A stretch of 64,000 nt of DNA, taken from positions 108,953-172,952 of the forward strand of contig JAJDUP010000020.1 in assembly GCA_022826565.1 (NCBI GenBank). The letters are read 5' to 3'. A program made the translations under genes and the position numbers. This document shows positions 18,701 through 25,997 of the stretch, in pieces (the stretch's first letter is position 1; every line of letters starts with the position of its first letter). The notes under the pieces are model-generated. The model did not search any database. It worked only from the letters and a program-made list of their open reading frames with translations, and was not told the origin of the DNA. Origin of the DNA: Gemmatimonadota bacterium. Lineage in GTDB: Bacteria; Gemmatimonadota; Gemmatimonadetes; Longimicrobiales; Gaopeijiaceae.

Positions 18701-19042
18701 GACCGCGACCGCCACGTGGCGCGCGCCGCCGAACTGCACCGGAACGACGGAGCCGGTGGCACGGGCGGAGCGCCGGCCTCCACGGGCGAAGCGGACGGGG
18801 CGGACCAGCCGCGGGACCCGCGCGGAAAGCCGCGCATCGGCCACGTGCTCGAGACTTGCGGCGACGAGCTCCAAAACGGGCCGCCGCACCGCCGGACTGA
18901 GCTTCAGAACAGCGTCGCCACCGGCTCCCGAGAGGTGGTAATTGAGGTCGAACTCACCGGGTAGCGGGGTGAGGCTGCCCGACAGGCCGAACGTCTCCCT
19001 CGCGATGAGGCGTGCCTCCCGGCGACGAGCGCTGTCGGTCAT
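15785..19042 (-). CDS. Triple fusion: APH-type kinase, M23 peptidase domain, class III aminotransferase
   Basis: A protein of 1085 aa in three blocks. Residues of about 1-350 are an aminoglycoside-phosphotransferase-like small-molecule kinase, with the catalytic motif HNDANDYN near 211-218 and the metal-binding IDFGD near 234. Residues of about 430-590 are an M23/LytM fold with HLGLD near 468-472 and HLHF near 559-562, so the zinc ligands look intact. From about 625 comes a class III PLP aminotransferase (GSEANELALR, EGGYHGNTGG, IADEVQVGFGR, TLGKPMGNGYP with the PLP lysine). Separate homologues in animals are a hydroxylysine kinase and ammoniophospholyases for phosphohydroxylysine or phosphoethanolamine, so a kinase-then-lyase route for an amino alcohol is likely. 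The start at 19042 has GGAG 5 nt upstream. Confidence 0.88.
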   Translation of the reverse strand: MTDSARRREARLIARETFGLSGSLTPLPGEFDLNYHLSGAGGDAVLKLSPAVRRPVLELVAASLEHVADARLSARVPRLVRPVRFARGGRRSARATGSVVPVQFGGARHVAVAVTYVEGIPYAEHRPRSMRVLRGLGGLLAELDLALDGFDHPELDREFAWRMEGAPSIIRSGLGDVEGGADGRDLVSATLDRALRRLDPVLNALPACVIHNDANDYNVMVHPSLEGARLSGLIDFGDVARGWRATEVAVAAAYGMMELADPFEAACEIAGGYASVTPLSEAECRAIIPLVALRLCLSVCIQAREMRRQPDNAYLAVSQKPARALLRTLARSDWRVAEFRIREACGLAPNPAAAAIASMPDSAAAEPVMFPGMLSLPHTIDLGVASLDLPHPDLLAVAQPGAGDIPAAGAGPATPEPPPRPLDRWVEDEIARAGATVGVGRYGEARLLYDDPAFHEIGNDGPEARTIHLGLDLFAPPGTPVRSPLPGTVVSAADNAHPRDYGPTVILRHTAADGTAFHTLFGHLDHPTLEHLVPGRQVRAGEVIGWLGDASVNGGWPPHLHFQVIALDPLYDDGAPASACGNFPGVALQRTRTAWESVLPDPSTLAGLPPSAETSVRPADRPVLRKRDLTQKRKTVLGSSLSLSYDNPIHMVRGLGAYLYDDAARRYLDTVNNVPHVGHANLRVAEAIARHSRLLNTNTRYLHGEIVGLADELLAHFPAPLEVVFLVCSGSEANELALRMARCHTGSEGVVCLEGGYHGNTGGLVEVSHYKFTGPGGSGPGARVAAAAMPDSYRGPYRSGQGHSDEELGVLYAGEVARAAARLNSGQPAPQRVDDPRSRPAGTARAPGVAAFLAEPILSCGGQIEPPPGYLAAAFEHVRRAGGMCIADEVQVGFGRVGDAFWGFELQGVVPDIVTLGKPMGNGYPIAAVVTTREIAGSFANGMEYFNTFGGNPVSCAAARAVLAEIHDRGLQEQARRVGGTLLDGLKELGERHAIVGDVRGRGLFLGIELVRDRESREPFAEACSYLTNRARELGVLLSVDGPDHNVIKIKPPLVFGEGEAALLLETLDAVLGETVLAARPTRRR

Positions 19043-19259
19043 TCCCACTCCACTGACGGGTCCACCGCGGATGTGTTGACGAGGACCGAGCAGAGGCGGC
19101 CGCGGTGCCTCCGATCGGGTCGGTAAAGAGTCTACGGCGGTTCCCCTTGACACAACCCCGCATCGCCGGATCCGGTTCGATCCGCACGGAGCCCTTGCCC
19201 GAGGGCTCCCGCACTCGCTAGCGTGAAGGGGTGGATGCCCCTGGCTGGAGCCGATCTGT

Positions 19260-21755
19260 ATGAAATCACTCGGTTTTCCGTTCCTGACGGTGGGCGCGCT
19301 CGCATTGCTGTTTTCGACCGGCGACCACGCGGCGAATCCTCTTCAGGACATGGCAGTCACCTCGTTTCGGCAAGCGGCGGGCGCCCCCTTGGACCCGTCG
19401 CCCCTGCCATCCTCCTTCCCCGGGACCTCGACCGAAACGGAAGTCGTCCAGCAGGTCTGCGTGCGCTGCCACAACGAGCGTCGCCTGACCGGCAACCTCT
19501 CCCTCGAGGGATTCGTGGTGGAGGAAGCGGACCGCAACGCCGACATCGCCGAACGCATGGTGCGGAAGCTCCGCGCCGGGATGATGCCGCCTCCGGGAAC
19601 GCGCAGACCCGCAGGCGACACGCTCACGGCACTGGTGGAGCGGCTCGAGGAGATCCTCGACGGCGCGGCGGCGGAACGTCCTGATCCCGGAGAACGGACC
19701 TTCCAGCGGCTCAACCGCGCCGAGTATGCGCGTGCGATCCATGACCTGCTCGGCCTAACCGTCGACGCCGGCGACTGGCTGCCGCTCGACCAGATGAGCG
19801 CCAACTTCGACAACATCGCCGATGTGCAGGCGATGTCGCCGACCCTGGTGGAGTCGTACCTGAACGCCGCGGCCGACATCAGCCGCTGGGCGGTAGGGGA
19901 CCGGACGGCCCCTGCGGTCGACCGTTCCTACAAGGTGTCCGAGTACACCTCGCAGCATCCCTGGGACCGCGTGGAGGGTACTCCCTACGGGACTCGGGGC
20001 GGCGTGGTCGTGGAGCACGTTTTCCCGGCCGACGGTGAGTACGTCTTCGAGCTTGGCTTCTCGTCCGGCTCCAACACACGCTTCGAGGACATCGACATCT
20101 CGATCGACGGCGAAAGCGTAGCCCTGCTGCATCACGCCCGCACCGGGGCGGGTGCAGACGGTCGGGGCGCGGCGCCGATCAGCACCGGACGGATCTTCGT
20201 GCGCGCCGGCCAGCGCAAGGTCTCGGCGGCCTTCATCCGCGGTTTCGACGGTCCATACGAGGACCTGATCCGGCCCCACGACTGGTCGATGGCGGGCGGC
20301 GGGTCCGGCGGGGGAGGAATCACCACCCTGCCTCACGTGCGCGAACTGATCGTAGGCGGTCCGTACGACGCGACCGGGGTTTCGGACAATCCTACCCGCC
20401 AGCGCGTCTTCGTCTGCCGTCCCACCTCGGCGGCGGAAGAGCTGCCGTGCGCCCGCAGGATCATCGAGACGCTTGCGAGCGGCGCCTACCGCCGGCCGGC
20501 GGGCCCCGCGGACGTCGACGGACTAATGGTCTTCTACGAGAACGGCGCCGCGCTGGGCGGCTTCGAGACCGGGATCCGCATGGTGCTCGAGGCGGTGCTG
20601 GCCAGCCCGCGCTTCGTCTTCCGCACCGAGCGGGAGCCGGAGGGGGTGAAGCCGGGCGAGATCTACCCCATCTCCAGCGTCGACCTGGCCTCCCGGCTGT
20701 CGTTCTTCCTGTGGGGGTCTCCGCCCGACGCAGCGCTCCTTGCGGCCGCGGCCGACGAAGGGCTTCATGACGCCGACGAAATCGAACGCCAGGCGCTGCG
20801 CATGCTGGAGAGCCCCCGCGCCCACGCCCTCGGGGCACGCTTCGCCGGGCAGTGGCTGCGGCTGCAGGATCTCTACAAGGTCCGCCCGGATCCCAACTTC
20901 TTCCCGAACTTCGACGAGATGCTGGCCGACGCGATGCGGCTCGAGACGGAAACCTTCTTCAACCATCTGGTCGAAGACGACTTGAGCATTCTCGACCTGT
21001 TCCGTGCCGACTACACCTTCGTCAACGAGCGGCTGGCCACCCACTACGGCTTCCCGCCCGTCCCCGGCGGGTACCTCCGCAAGGTCGACTATCCCGACAA
21101 CCGGCGCGTCGGACTGCTGGGCCACGGCAGCGTGCTGGTCCTCACCTCGCTCGCCAACCGCACATCTCCCGTGCTGCGCGGGAAGTGGGTGATGGAGGTG
21201 CTGCTGGGCACGCCTCCGCCACCGCCTCCGCCCGGGATCCCGGACCTCGAAGAGACCGAGGCTTCGCGCGACGGCCGCTTGCTCACCACGCGCGAGCGCA
21301 TGGAGATCCACCGCGAGAACCCGCAGTGCGCGTCCTGCCACCGCTTCATGGACCCGATCGGCCTCGCCCTCGACAACTTCGACGTCACCGGCAAGTGGCG
21401 GTCGCTCGAGAACGGGATGCCGCTCGACACGCGCGGCGACTTCTACGACGGGACGCCGGTGCAGACCCCCGCCGAACTCTCGACCGCTCTGCTCAAGCGT
21501 CCGCTTCCGCTGGTGCGCACCTTCACCGAAAACCTCATGGCGTACGCGCTGGGGCGGCGGGTGGAATACTACGACCAGCCCGCGATCCGGCAGATCGTGC
21601 AGAGCGCTGAAAGCGAAGACTACAGCATCTCTTCCCTCGTCCTGGGCGTGGTGAAGAGCGATGCATTCAGAATGAAGCGGGCCCCTCTGGCCGCCGCCGA
21701 GGAACAGCCCGCGGACGGGACGGGGCCGTCCCGCGACACGAGGCAAGGAGACTGA
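19260..21755 (+). CDS. Exported DUF1592-family protein with two haem-type CxxCH motifs
   Basis: A protein of 831 aa with an N-terminal signal peptide (residues 1 to about 25). It shows the ordered modules of the planctomycete-type multidomain family (DUF1587/1592/1588/1585/1595). A CVRCH motif near residue 74 is followed by GMMPPP, then RTFQRLNRAEYARAIHDLLG, a jelly-roll-like middle part, ASRLSFFLWGSPPD, and CASCHRFMDPIGLALDNFD near 695. CxxCH motifs suggest covalent haem. The biochemical role of the family is unknown; it is usually paired with a DUF1552 protein, as here 5 nt downstream. GGAG lies about 9 nt before the ATG. Confidence 0.88.
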   Translation: MKSLGFPFLTVGALALLFSTGDHAANPLQDMAVTSFRQAAGAPLDPSPLPSSFPGTSTETEVVQQVCVRCHNERRLTGNLSLEGFVVEEADRNADIAERMVRKLRAGMMPPPGTRRPAGDTLTALVERLEEILDGAAAERPDPGERTFQRLNRAEYARAIHDLLGLTVDAGDWLPLDQMSANFDNIADVQAMSPTLVESYLNAAADISRWAVGDRTAPAVDRSYKVSEYTSQHPWDRVEGTPYGTRGGVVVEHVFPADGEYVFELGFSSGSNTRFEDIDISIDGESVALLHHARTGAGADGRGAAPISTGRIFVRAGQRKVSAAFIRGFDGPYEDLIRPHDWSMAGGGSGGGGITTLPHVRELIVGGPYDATGVSDNPTRQRVFVCRPTSAAEELPCARRIIETLASGAYRRPAGPADVDGLMVFYENGAALGGFETGIRMVLEAVLASPRFVFRTEREPEGVKPGEIYPISSVDLASRLSFFLWGSPPDAALLAAAADEGLHDADEIERQALRMLESPRAHALGARFAGQWLRLQDLYKVRPDPNFFPNFDEMLADAMRLETETFFNHLVEDDLSILDLFRADYTFVNERLATHYGFPPVPGGYLRKVDYPDNRRVGLLGHGSVLVLTSLANRTSPVLRGKWVMEVLLGTPPPPPPPGIPDLEETEASRDGRLLTTRERMEIHRENPQCASCHRFMDPIGLALDNFDVTGKWRSLENGMPLDTRGDFYDGTPVQTPAELSTALLKRPLPLVRTFTENLMAYALGRRVEYYDQPAIRQIVQSAESEDYSISSLVLGVVKSDAFRMKRAPLAAAEEQPADGTGPSRDTRQGD

Positions 21756-21760
21756 CCACG

Positions 21761-23173
21761 ATGCACCTCATCACCGGTACCCACATTCCGCGCCGCACCT
21801 TCCTCAGGGGCCTCGGCGCCACGGCCGCGCTGCCGCTGCTCGACGCCATGATCCCGGCTGGACAGTTGCGCGCCCACACGCGCCCCGACGAGGGCCCGAC
21901 CCGCCTCGTGTGCATCGAGGAGGTCCACGGCCTCGCGGGCTGCAACGAGTGGGGCGCGACGCAGCACCTGTACGCGCCGGCAACCACGGGCAAGGACTTC
22001 GAGATCCTGCCGGAGAGCGCGCTCAGTCCGCTCCAGCCCTTCCAGGACCGGCTGACCATCGTCAGCAACACCGACTGTCGCCAGGCCGAGGCCTTCACCA
22101 CGCCCGAAATCGGCGGCGACCACTTCCGCTCCAGCGCGGTCTTCCTCACCCAGGCCCATCCCAAGCAGACCCAGGGGTCGGACATCTGGGTGGGCACCTC
22201 GCTCGACCAGATGTACGCGCAGCGCTTCGGCCAGGACACGCCGCTGCCATCCATGCAATTCTGCATCGAGAACCTCGACCAGGCGGGGGGCTGCACCTAC
22301 AACTACTCCTGCGCCTACACGGACACGATCAGCTGGGCGTCGCCCAACGAGCCCCTGCCCATGATCCGCGACCCGCGCGTTGCCTTCGACATGCTCTTCG
22401 GGGCCGGTGGCACGCCCGAGGAACGGGCCGCGCGGCGGGCGTCACGCAGGAGCATCCTCGACTGGATGGCCGGCGAGATCGCGGCGCTGAAACGTGAGCT
22501 GGGCGCCACCGACCGCCTGCGCATGGACCGTTACCTCGACAACGTGCGCGAGATCGAGCGCCGGATCGCGGCTGTCGAATCGCGCAACACCAGCGGCGAG
22601 GAGCGCGAGCTGCCCGAAGCGCCCGCCGGCGTGCCTGACTCGTACACCGAGCACATGCGCCTCATGTTCGACCTGCAGGTGCTCGCCTTCGAGACCAACA
22701 TGACGCGGATCATCTCCTTCAAGACCGGCCGGGACGCCGACAACCGCGTCTTCCCCGAAAGCGGCTCGGACCGCCCCTTCCACCCGGCGTCGCACCACGG
22801 CGGCCGGGAGGAAGCGATCCTCGAGTTCAACAAGATCTGCCAGTTCCGTGTTGGGCAGCTGCCCTATTTCCTCGAGAAGCTGCAAAGCAGCATGGAGGGC
22901 GACGCCAGCCTCCTCGACAAGACCATGGTCATGTGGGGGTCGCCGATGGCCGACGCCAATCTGCACAACCACCGTCGCTGCCCGCTCGTCCTGCTGGGCG
23001 GCGCCAACGGCCTGCTGGAGGGCAACCTGCACCTCGCAGCCCCCGACGCGACGCCCATGGCCAATGCCATGCTGTGGGCGCTCAATGGGATGGGGATGGA
23101 GATGGAGAGCTTCGGCGACAGCACGGGCGAATTCTCCCTCGTCCCCGGATCTTCCGCGGCGACGCAGGGATGA
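21761..23173 (+). CDS. DUF1552-family protein with twin-arginine signal
   Basis: A protein of 470 aa. The N-terminus (IPRRTFLRGLGATAALPLL) is a twin-arginine export signal, so the protein is probably exported folded. The rest matches DUF1552, a family regularly encoded beside DUF1592 proteins; HPASHHGGREEAI and TMVMWGSPMADANLHNHR are typical late segments. Biochemical function is unknown. It starts 5 nt after the DUF1592 gene and its stop overlaps the ankyrin gene start by 4 nt, so the three genes form one translation unit. Confidence 0.87.
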   Translation: MHLITGTHIPRRTFLRGLGATAALPLLDAMIPAGQLRAHTRPDEGPTRLVCIEEVHGLAGCNEWGATQHLYAPATTGKDFEILPESALSPLQPFQDRLTIVSNTDCRQAEAFTTPEIGGDHFRSSAVFLTQAHPKQTQGSDIWVGTSLDQMYAQRFGQDTPLPSMQFCIENLDQAGGCTYNYSCAYTDTISWASPNEPLPMIRDPRVAFDMLFGAGGTPEERAARRASRRSILDWMAGEIAALKRELGATDRLRMDRYLDNVREIERRIAAVESRNTSGEERELPEAPAGVPDSYTEHMRLMFDLQVLAFETNMTRIISFKTGRDADNRVFPESGSDRPFHPASHHGGREEAILEFNKICQFRVGQLPYFLEKLQSSMEGDASLLDKTMVMWGSPMADANLHNHRRCPLVLLGGANGLLEGNLHLAAPDATPMANAMLWALNGMGMEMESFGDSTGEFSLVPGSSAATQG

Positions 23174-25173
23174 CCGCCATGGCCACTCGGCATCGATCCC
23201 TGACCGCTGGCCTGCTCGGCGCCGCGGCGCTGATCGGCGCCCTCACGGCGGCGACCCCCCGGGCCCCCGACTCCCCCGTAGCCGACGCGGCGATGAACGG
23301 CGACATCGCCGAGGTGCGCGCGCTGCTTGCCGGCGGCGCGGACGTCAACGCGGCCCAGGGTGACGGCATGACCGCGCTGCACTGGGCCGCCGAGCTCGGC
23401 AGCGCCGAACTCGCCGAGATGCTCCTTTACGCGGGGGCGGTGATTGAGCCCGTCACCCGGATCGGCGGGTACACGCCGCTCCACATCGCCGCGCGCACGG
23501 GGAGCGACGCCGTCGCGCTCATGCTTCTCGACGCCGGTGCGGATGCGGCCGCGCCCGCGCCCGGCACCGGTACCACGCCCCTCCACCTGGCTGCCACCGC
23601 CGGCTCCGCGCCGTTGGTCAACGCGCTGCTCGACCACGGCGCCGACCCCGACGCGCGCGAGGACGTGTGGGGCCAGACCCCGCTCATCTTCGCGGCCTCC
23701 ATGAACCGCGCCGGTGCCATCCGCGTGCTCCTCTCGGCGGGGGCCGACCCCGATATCACCAGCAAGGTGGAAGACCTTCAGGAACTCTCACAGCTCGACC
23801 GGATCGCGGGCCGGCGCCGCACCGAGGCGGTCGAGGCGCTGACGGCCGGCAGGTCTCGTGCCCCGACTCCCACCGAGTTCCAGACCGCGGTGCGGGCATC
23901 GCGCAAGATTTACGAGGAAGGGCTCCCCGAAGAAGAAGAGGACGAGGAGGAAAACGACTTCCGCCCCCGGCGCGTCCAGGCCAAGGGCGGCCTGACCGCC
24001 CTCCTGCACGCCGTGCGGCAGGGATACGCGGAGTCCGCCGTCGCGCTCCTCGACGGGGGCGCCGATATCGACCGGGTCTCGGACGCCGACGGCACCAGCC
24101 CCCTCCTCATGGCCACGATCAACGGCCAGTTCGATCTGGCGCTGACCCTGATCGAACGGGGTGCCGACCCGGACATCGCCTCGGCGCTGAACGGTGCTAC
24201 CCCGGTCTGGGCGGCGGTCAACGCGCGCTGGCAGCCCCGCACCCGGTACCCCCAGCCCCAGGAGATGGGGTTGCAGACGGCCACCTACCTCGACGTCATG
24301 GAGGCGCTGCTCAGGGCTGGAGCCGATCCCGACGCCCGCCTCACGCTCCACCCCTGGTACATGGAATACAGCGGGTGCGGCAACCGCAACTGCGGCCTCG
24401 TCGACACGGACGGGGCGACCGCCTTCTGGCGCGCCGCCTACGCCACCGACGTGGCCGCCATGCAACTGCTCGTCACGCACGGAGCCGACCCCGGCATCCC
24501 GACGGTGGCCCCGCCCAGACGCCGCCGTCTCTCCACCGACGAGTTCCTGCGCCAGCAGAACCGGACCCAACTCGCGTCCGATTCCACGTACGCCGAACTG
24601 AACGACTCGGCCCGCGTCGTCCTGCTGACATCGGTGCGCAACGATCTGCCCGACGACGACCAGGGCGACTTCCCCGACGACCTCCTCGCCGGCCTGGACG
24701 ACGAAGTGCGGCAGAACCTGGTCCGCGCCTCCGAGGTCGCCGACTCCCTGCGCGCGCTGGCACCCGACGCCTCCGGCCTGCCGCCGGTCCCGGCGGGGGG
24801 ACCAGGCGTGTGGCCCATCCACGCGGCTTCGGGCGTCGGCTACGGCGAGGGCTTCGCCGGCAATGCGCATCGCCACGCCCCCGACGGCTGGCTCCCCGCG
24901 GTGCGCTACCTGGTCGAAGAACTCGGTGTCGACATCAACGCCCGCGACCACAACGGCTACAACGCGCTGCACCACGCGGCGGCGCGCGGCGACCACCAGC
25001 TCATCATCTACCTGGTGGAGCAGGGGGCCGACATCCGCGCGATCAGCCGCCGCGGGCAGACGGTTGCGGATCTGGCCAACGGCCCGGTCCAGCGCGTCTC
25101 GCCGCGCCCGGCCACCGTCGCACTCCTGGAGAAGCTCGGCTCGTCGAACAGCCATCGCTGCCTGACCTGCTGA
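23170..25173 (+). CDS. Exported ankyrin-repeat protein
   Basis: A protein of 667 aa. An N-terminal hydrophobic stretch (LTAGLLGAAALIGALTAAT) looks like a signal sequence. Ankyrin repeats follow, for example GMTALHWAAELGSAELAEML, GGYTPLHIAARTGS and TTPLHLAATAGSAPLVNALL. An acidic break (EEEEDEEENDF near 255) is followed by further repeats, and a final block (HNGYNALHHAAARGDHQLII) lies near 600. Ankyrin repeats mediate protein contacts. The start at 23170 is chosen by the ATGA overlap with the DUF1552 stop. The context suggests it partners the two exported proteins encoded before it. Confidence 0.88.
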   Translation: MTAMATRHRSLTAGLLGAAALIGALTAATPRAPDSPVADAAMNGDIAEVRALLAGGADVNAAQGDGMTALHWAAELGSAELAEMLLYAGAVIEPVTRIGGYTPLHIAARTGSDAVALMLLDAGADAAAPAPGTGTTPLHLAATAGSAPLVNALLDHGADPDAREDVWGQTPLIFAASMNRAGAIRVLLSAGADPDITSKVEDLQELSQLDRIAGRRRTEAVEALTAGRSRAPTPTEFQTAVRASRKIYEEGLPEEEEDEEENDFRPRRVQAKGGLTALLHAVRQGYAESAVALLDGGADIDRVSDADGTSPLLMATINGQFDLALTLIERGADPDIASALNGATPVWAAVNARWQPRTRYPQPQEMGLQTATYLDVMEALLRAGADPDARLTLHPWYMEYSGCGNRNCGLVDTDGATAFWRAAYATDVAAMQLLVTHGADPGIPTVAPPRRRRLSTDEFLRQQNRTQLASDSTYAELNDSARVVLLTSVRNDLPDDDQGDFPDDLLAGLDDEVRQNLVRASEVADSLRALAPDASGLPPVPAGGPGVWPIHAASGVGYGEGFAGNAHRHAPDGWLPAVRYLVEELGVDINARDHNGYNALHHAAARGDHQLIIYLVEQGADIRAISRRGQTVADLANGPVQRVSPRPATVALLEKLGSSNSHRCLTC

Positions 25174-25266
25174 GGGGGCCATAGCGCCCCTGGGCCCAGG
25201 CTACATCCGGTCCCACGCATGGCTCCACCCCGAGCCCGTTCGGGGCATACCGGGCTGCCGACGGTA

Positions 25267-25296
25267 TTGCGATCTGTTGCAAGTCGTATTACGATC
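25267..25296 (+). promoter_or_regulatory. Promoter and palindromic operator of the toxin-antitoxin pair
   Basis: TTGCGA (25267-25272) and TACGAT (25290-25295) lie 17 bp apart as a sigma70-like promoter. The -10 region is inside the palindrome TCGTA-T-TACGA (25284-25294). Such a site would suit autorepression by the ribbon-helix-helix antitoxin. Transcription would begin at or next to the antitoxin ATG (25303), and no ribosome binding site is seen, so the message may be leaderless. Confidence 0.45.
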
Positions 25297-25302
25297 ACCA
25301 AC

Positions 25303-25572
25303 ATGAACCCGCTATCGATCAAGCTCCCGCCCGAGCTGCACGCGACCCTCCTCGACGAGGCGCGCCGCCGCAACGTTACGCGCTCTGCGCTCGTTCGGGG
25401 CATCCTGACGGACGCCCTCGACCGGGGCTGTCGCCCGCTACCGCCCAGTTGCGCGGAACTGGCTGCCGATCTCGTCGGATCGTTCCGTAGCGGCCGCCAC
25501 GACCTGGCAACCGACAAGCGGTTGCTGGACGAAGCGATGCTGACCGATGCGGCGCCCGACCGTCATCGTTGA
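25303..25572 (+). CDS. Ribbon-helix-helix antitoxin (VapB/CopG-like)
   Basis: A protein of 89 aa. Residues 4-40 (LSIKLPPELHATLLDEARR, then TRSALVRGIL) form a typical CopG/Arc ribbon-helix-helix DNA-binding domain. The C-terminal half would bind and block the toxin. The gene overlaps the PIN-domain toxin gene by 26 bp, the usual antitoxin-first order. It probably represses its own promoter through the palindrome just upstream. No ribosome binding site is evident before the ATG. Confidence 0.82.
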   Translation: MNPLSIKLPPELHATLLDEARRRNVTRSALVRGILTDALDRGCRPLPPSCAELAADLVGSFRSGRHDLATDKRLLDEAMLTDAAPDRHR

Positions 25573-25975
25573 CACGGGACCGATCGTCGCCCTGCTCGAT
25601 GCCGACGAGCGGCATCATCACTGGGCACGGACGCAGTTCGAGGCCTTGCACGCTCCGCTCCTCACATGCGAATCGGTGCTCTCCGAGGCCTGCTTCCTGC
25701 TCCGGCGCATCGGCGCCGACGCCACCATGCCGGTATCGCTCGTCCGGCGCGGCGTGCTGGAGGTGGTCCCCGCCCTCGGCTCGGAGGACCAGGCCGGAGC
25801 AGTGTCCGCTCTGATCAGCCGGTACGAGAATGTCCCGATGTCGCTTGCCGATGCCTGTCTGGTTCACATGCTCGAGAGAACAGAGAACGGGTCCATCATG
25901 ACGCTCGATTTCGACTTTCGGATCTACCGACAGGCGCAGCGACGGATCATCCCGCTGTTATGCCCGGAATTCTGA
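25547..25975 (+). CDS. PIN-domain ribonuclease toxin (VapC-like)
   Basis: A protein of 142 aa with the PIN fold of VapC-type toxins, Mg-dependent endoribonucleases that cut RNA and arrest growth. Acidic residues expected at the active site are visible: D in VDTGP near residue 9, E in CESVLSEACFLL, D in SLADACLVH near 100 and D in TLDFDF near 118. Activity should be held in check by the antitoxin encoded just upstream. The gene converges on the S9 peptidase gene. Target RNA cannot be predicted. Confidence 0.87.
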   Translation: MRRPTVIVDTGPIVALLDADERHHHWARTQFEALHAPLLTCESVLSEACFLLRRIGADATMPVSLVRRGVLEVVPALGSEDQAGAVSALISRYENVPMSLADACLVHMLERTENGSIMTLDFDFRIYRQAQRRIIPLLCPEF

Positions 25976-25997
25976 GCAGTCCGCGCGCCCGTTCCCC

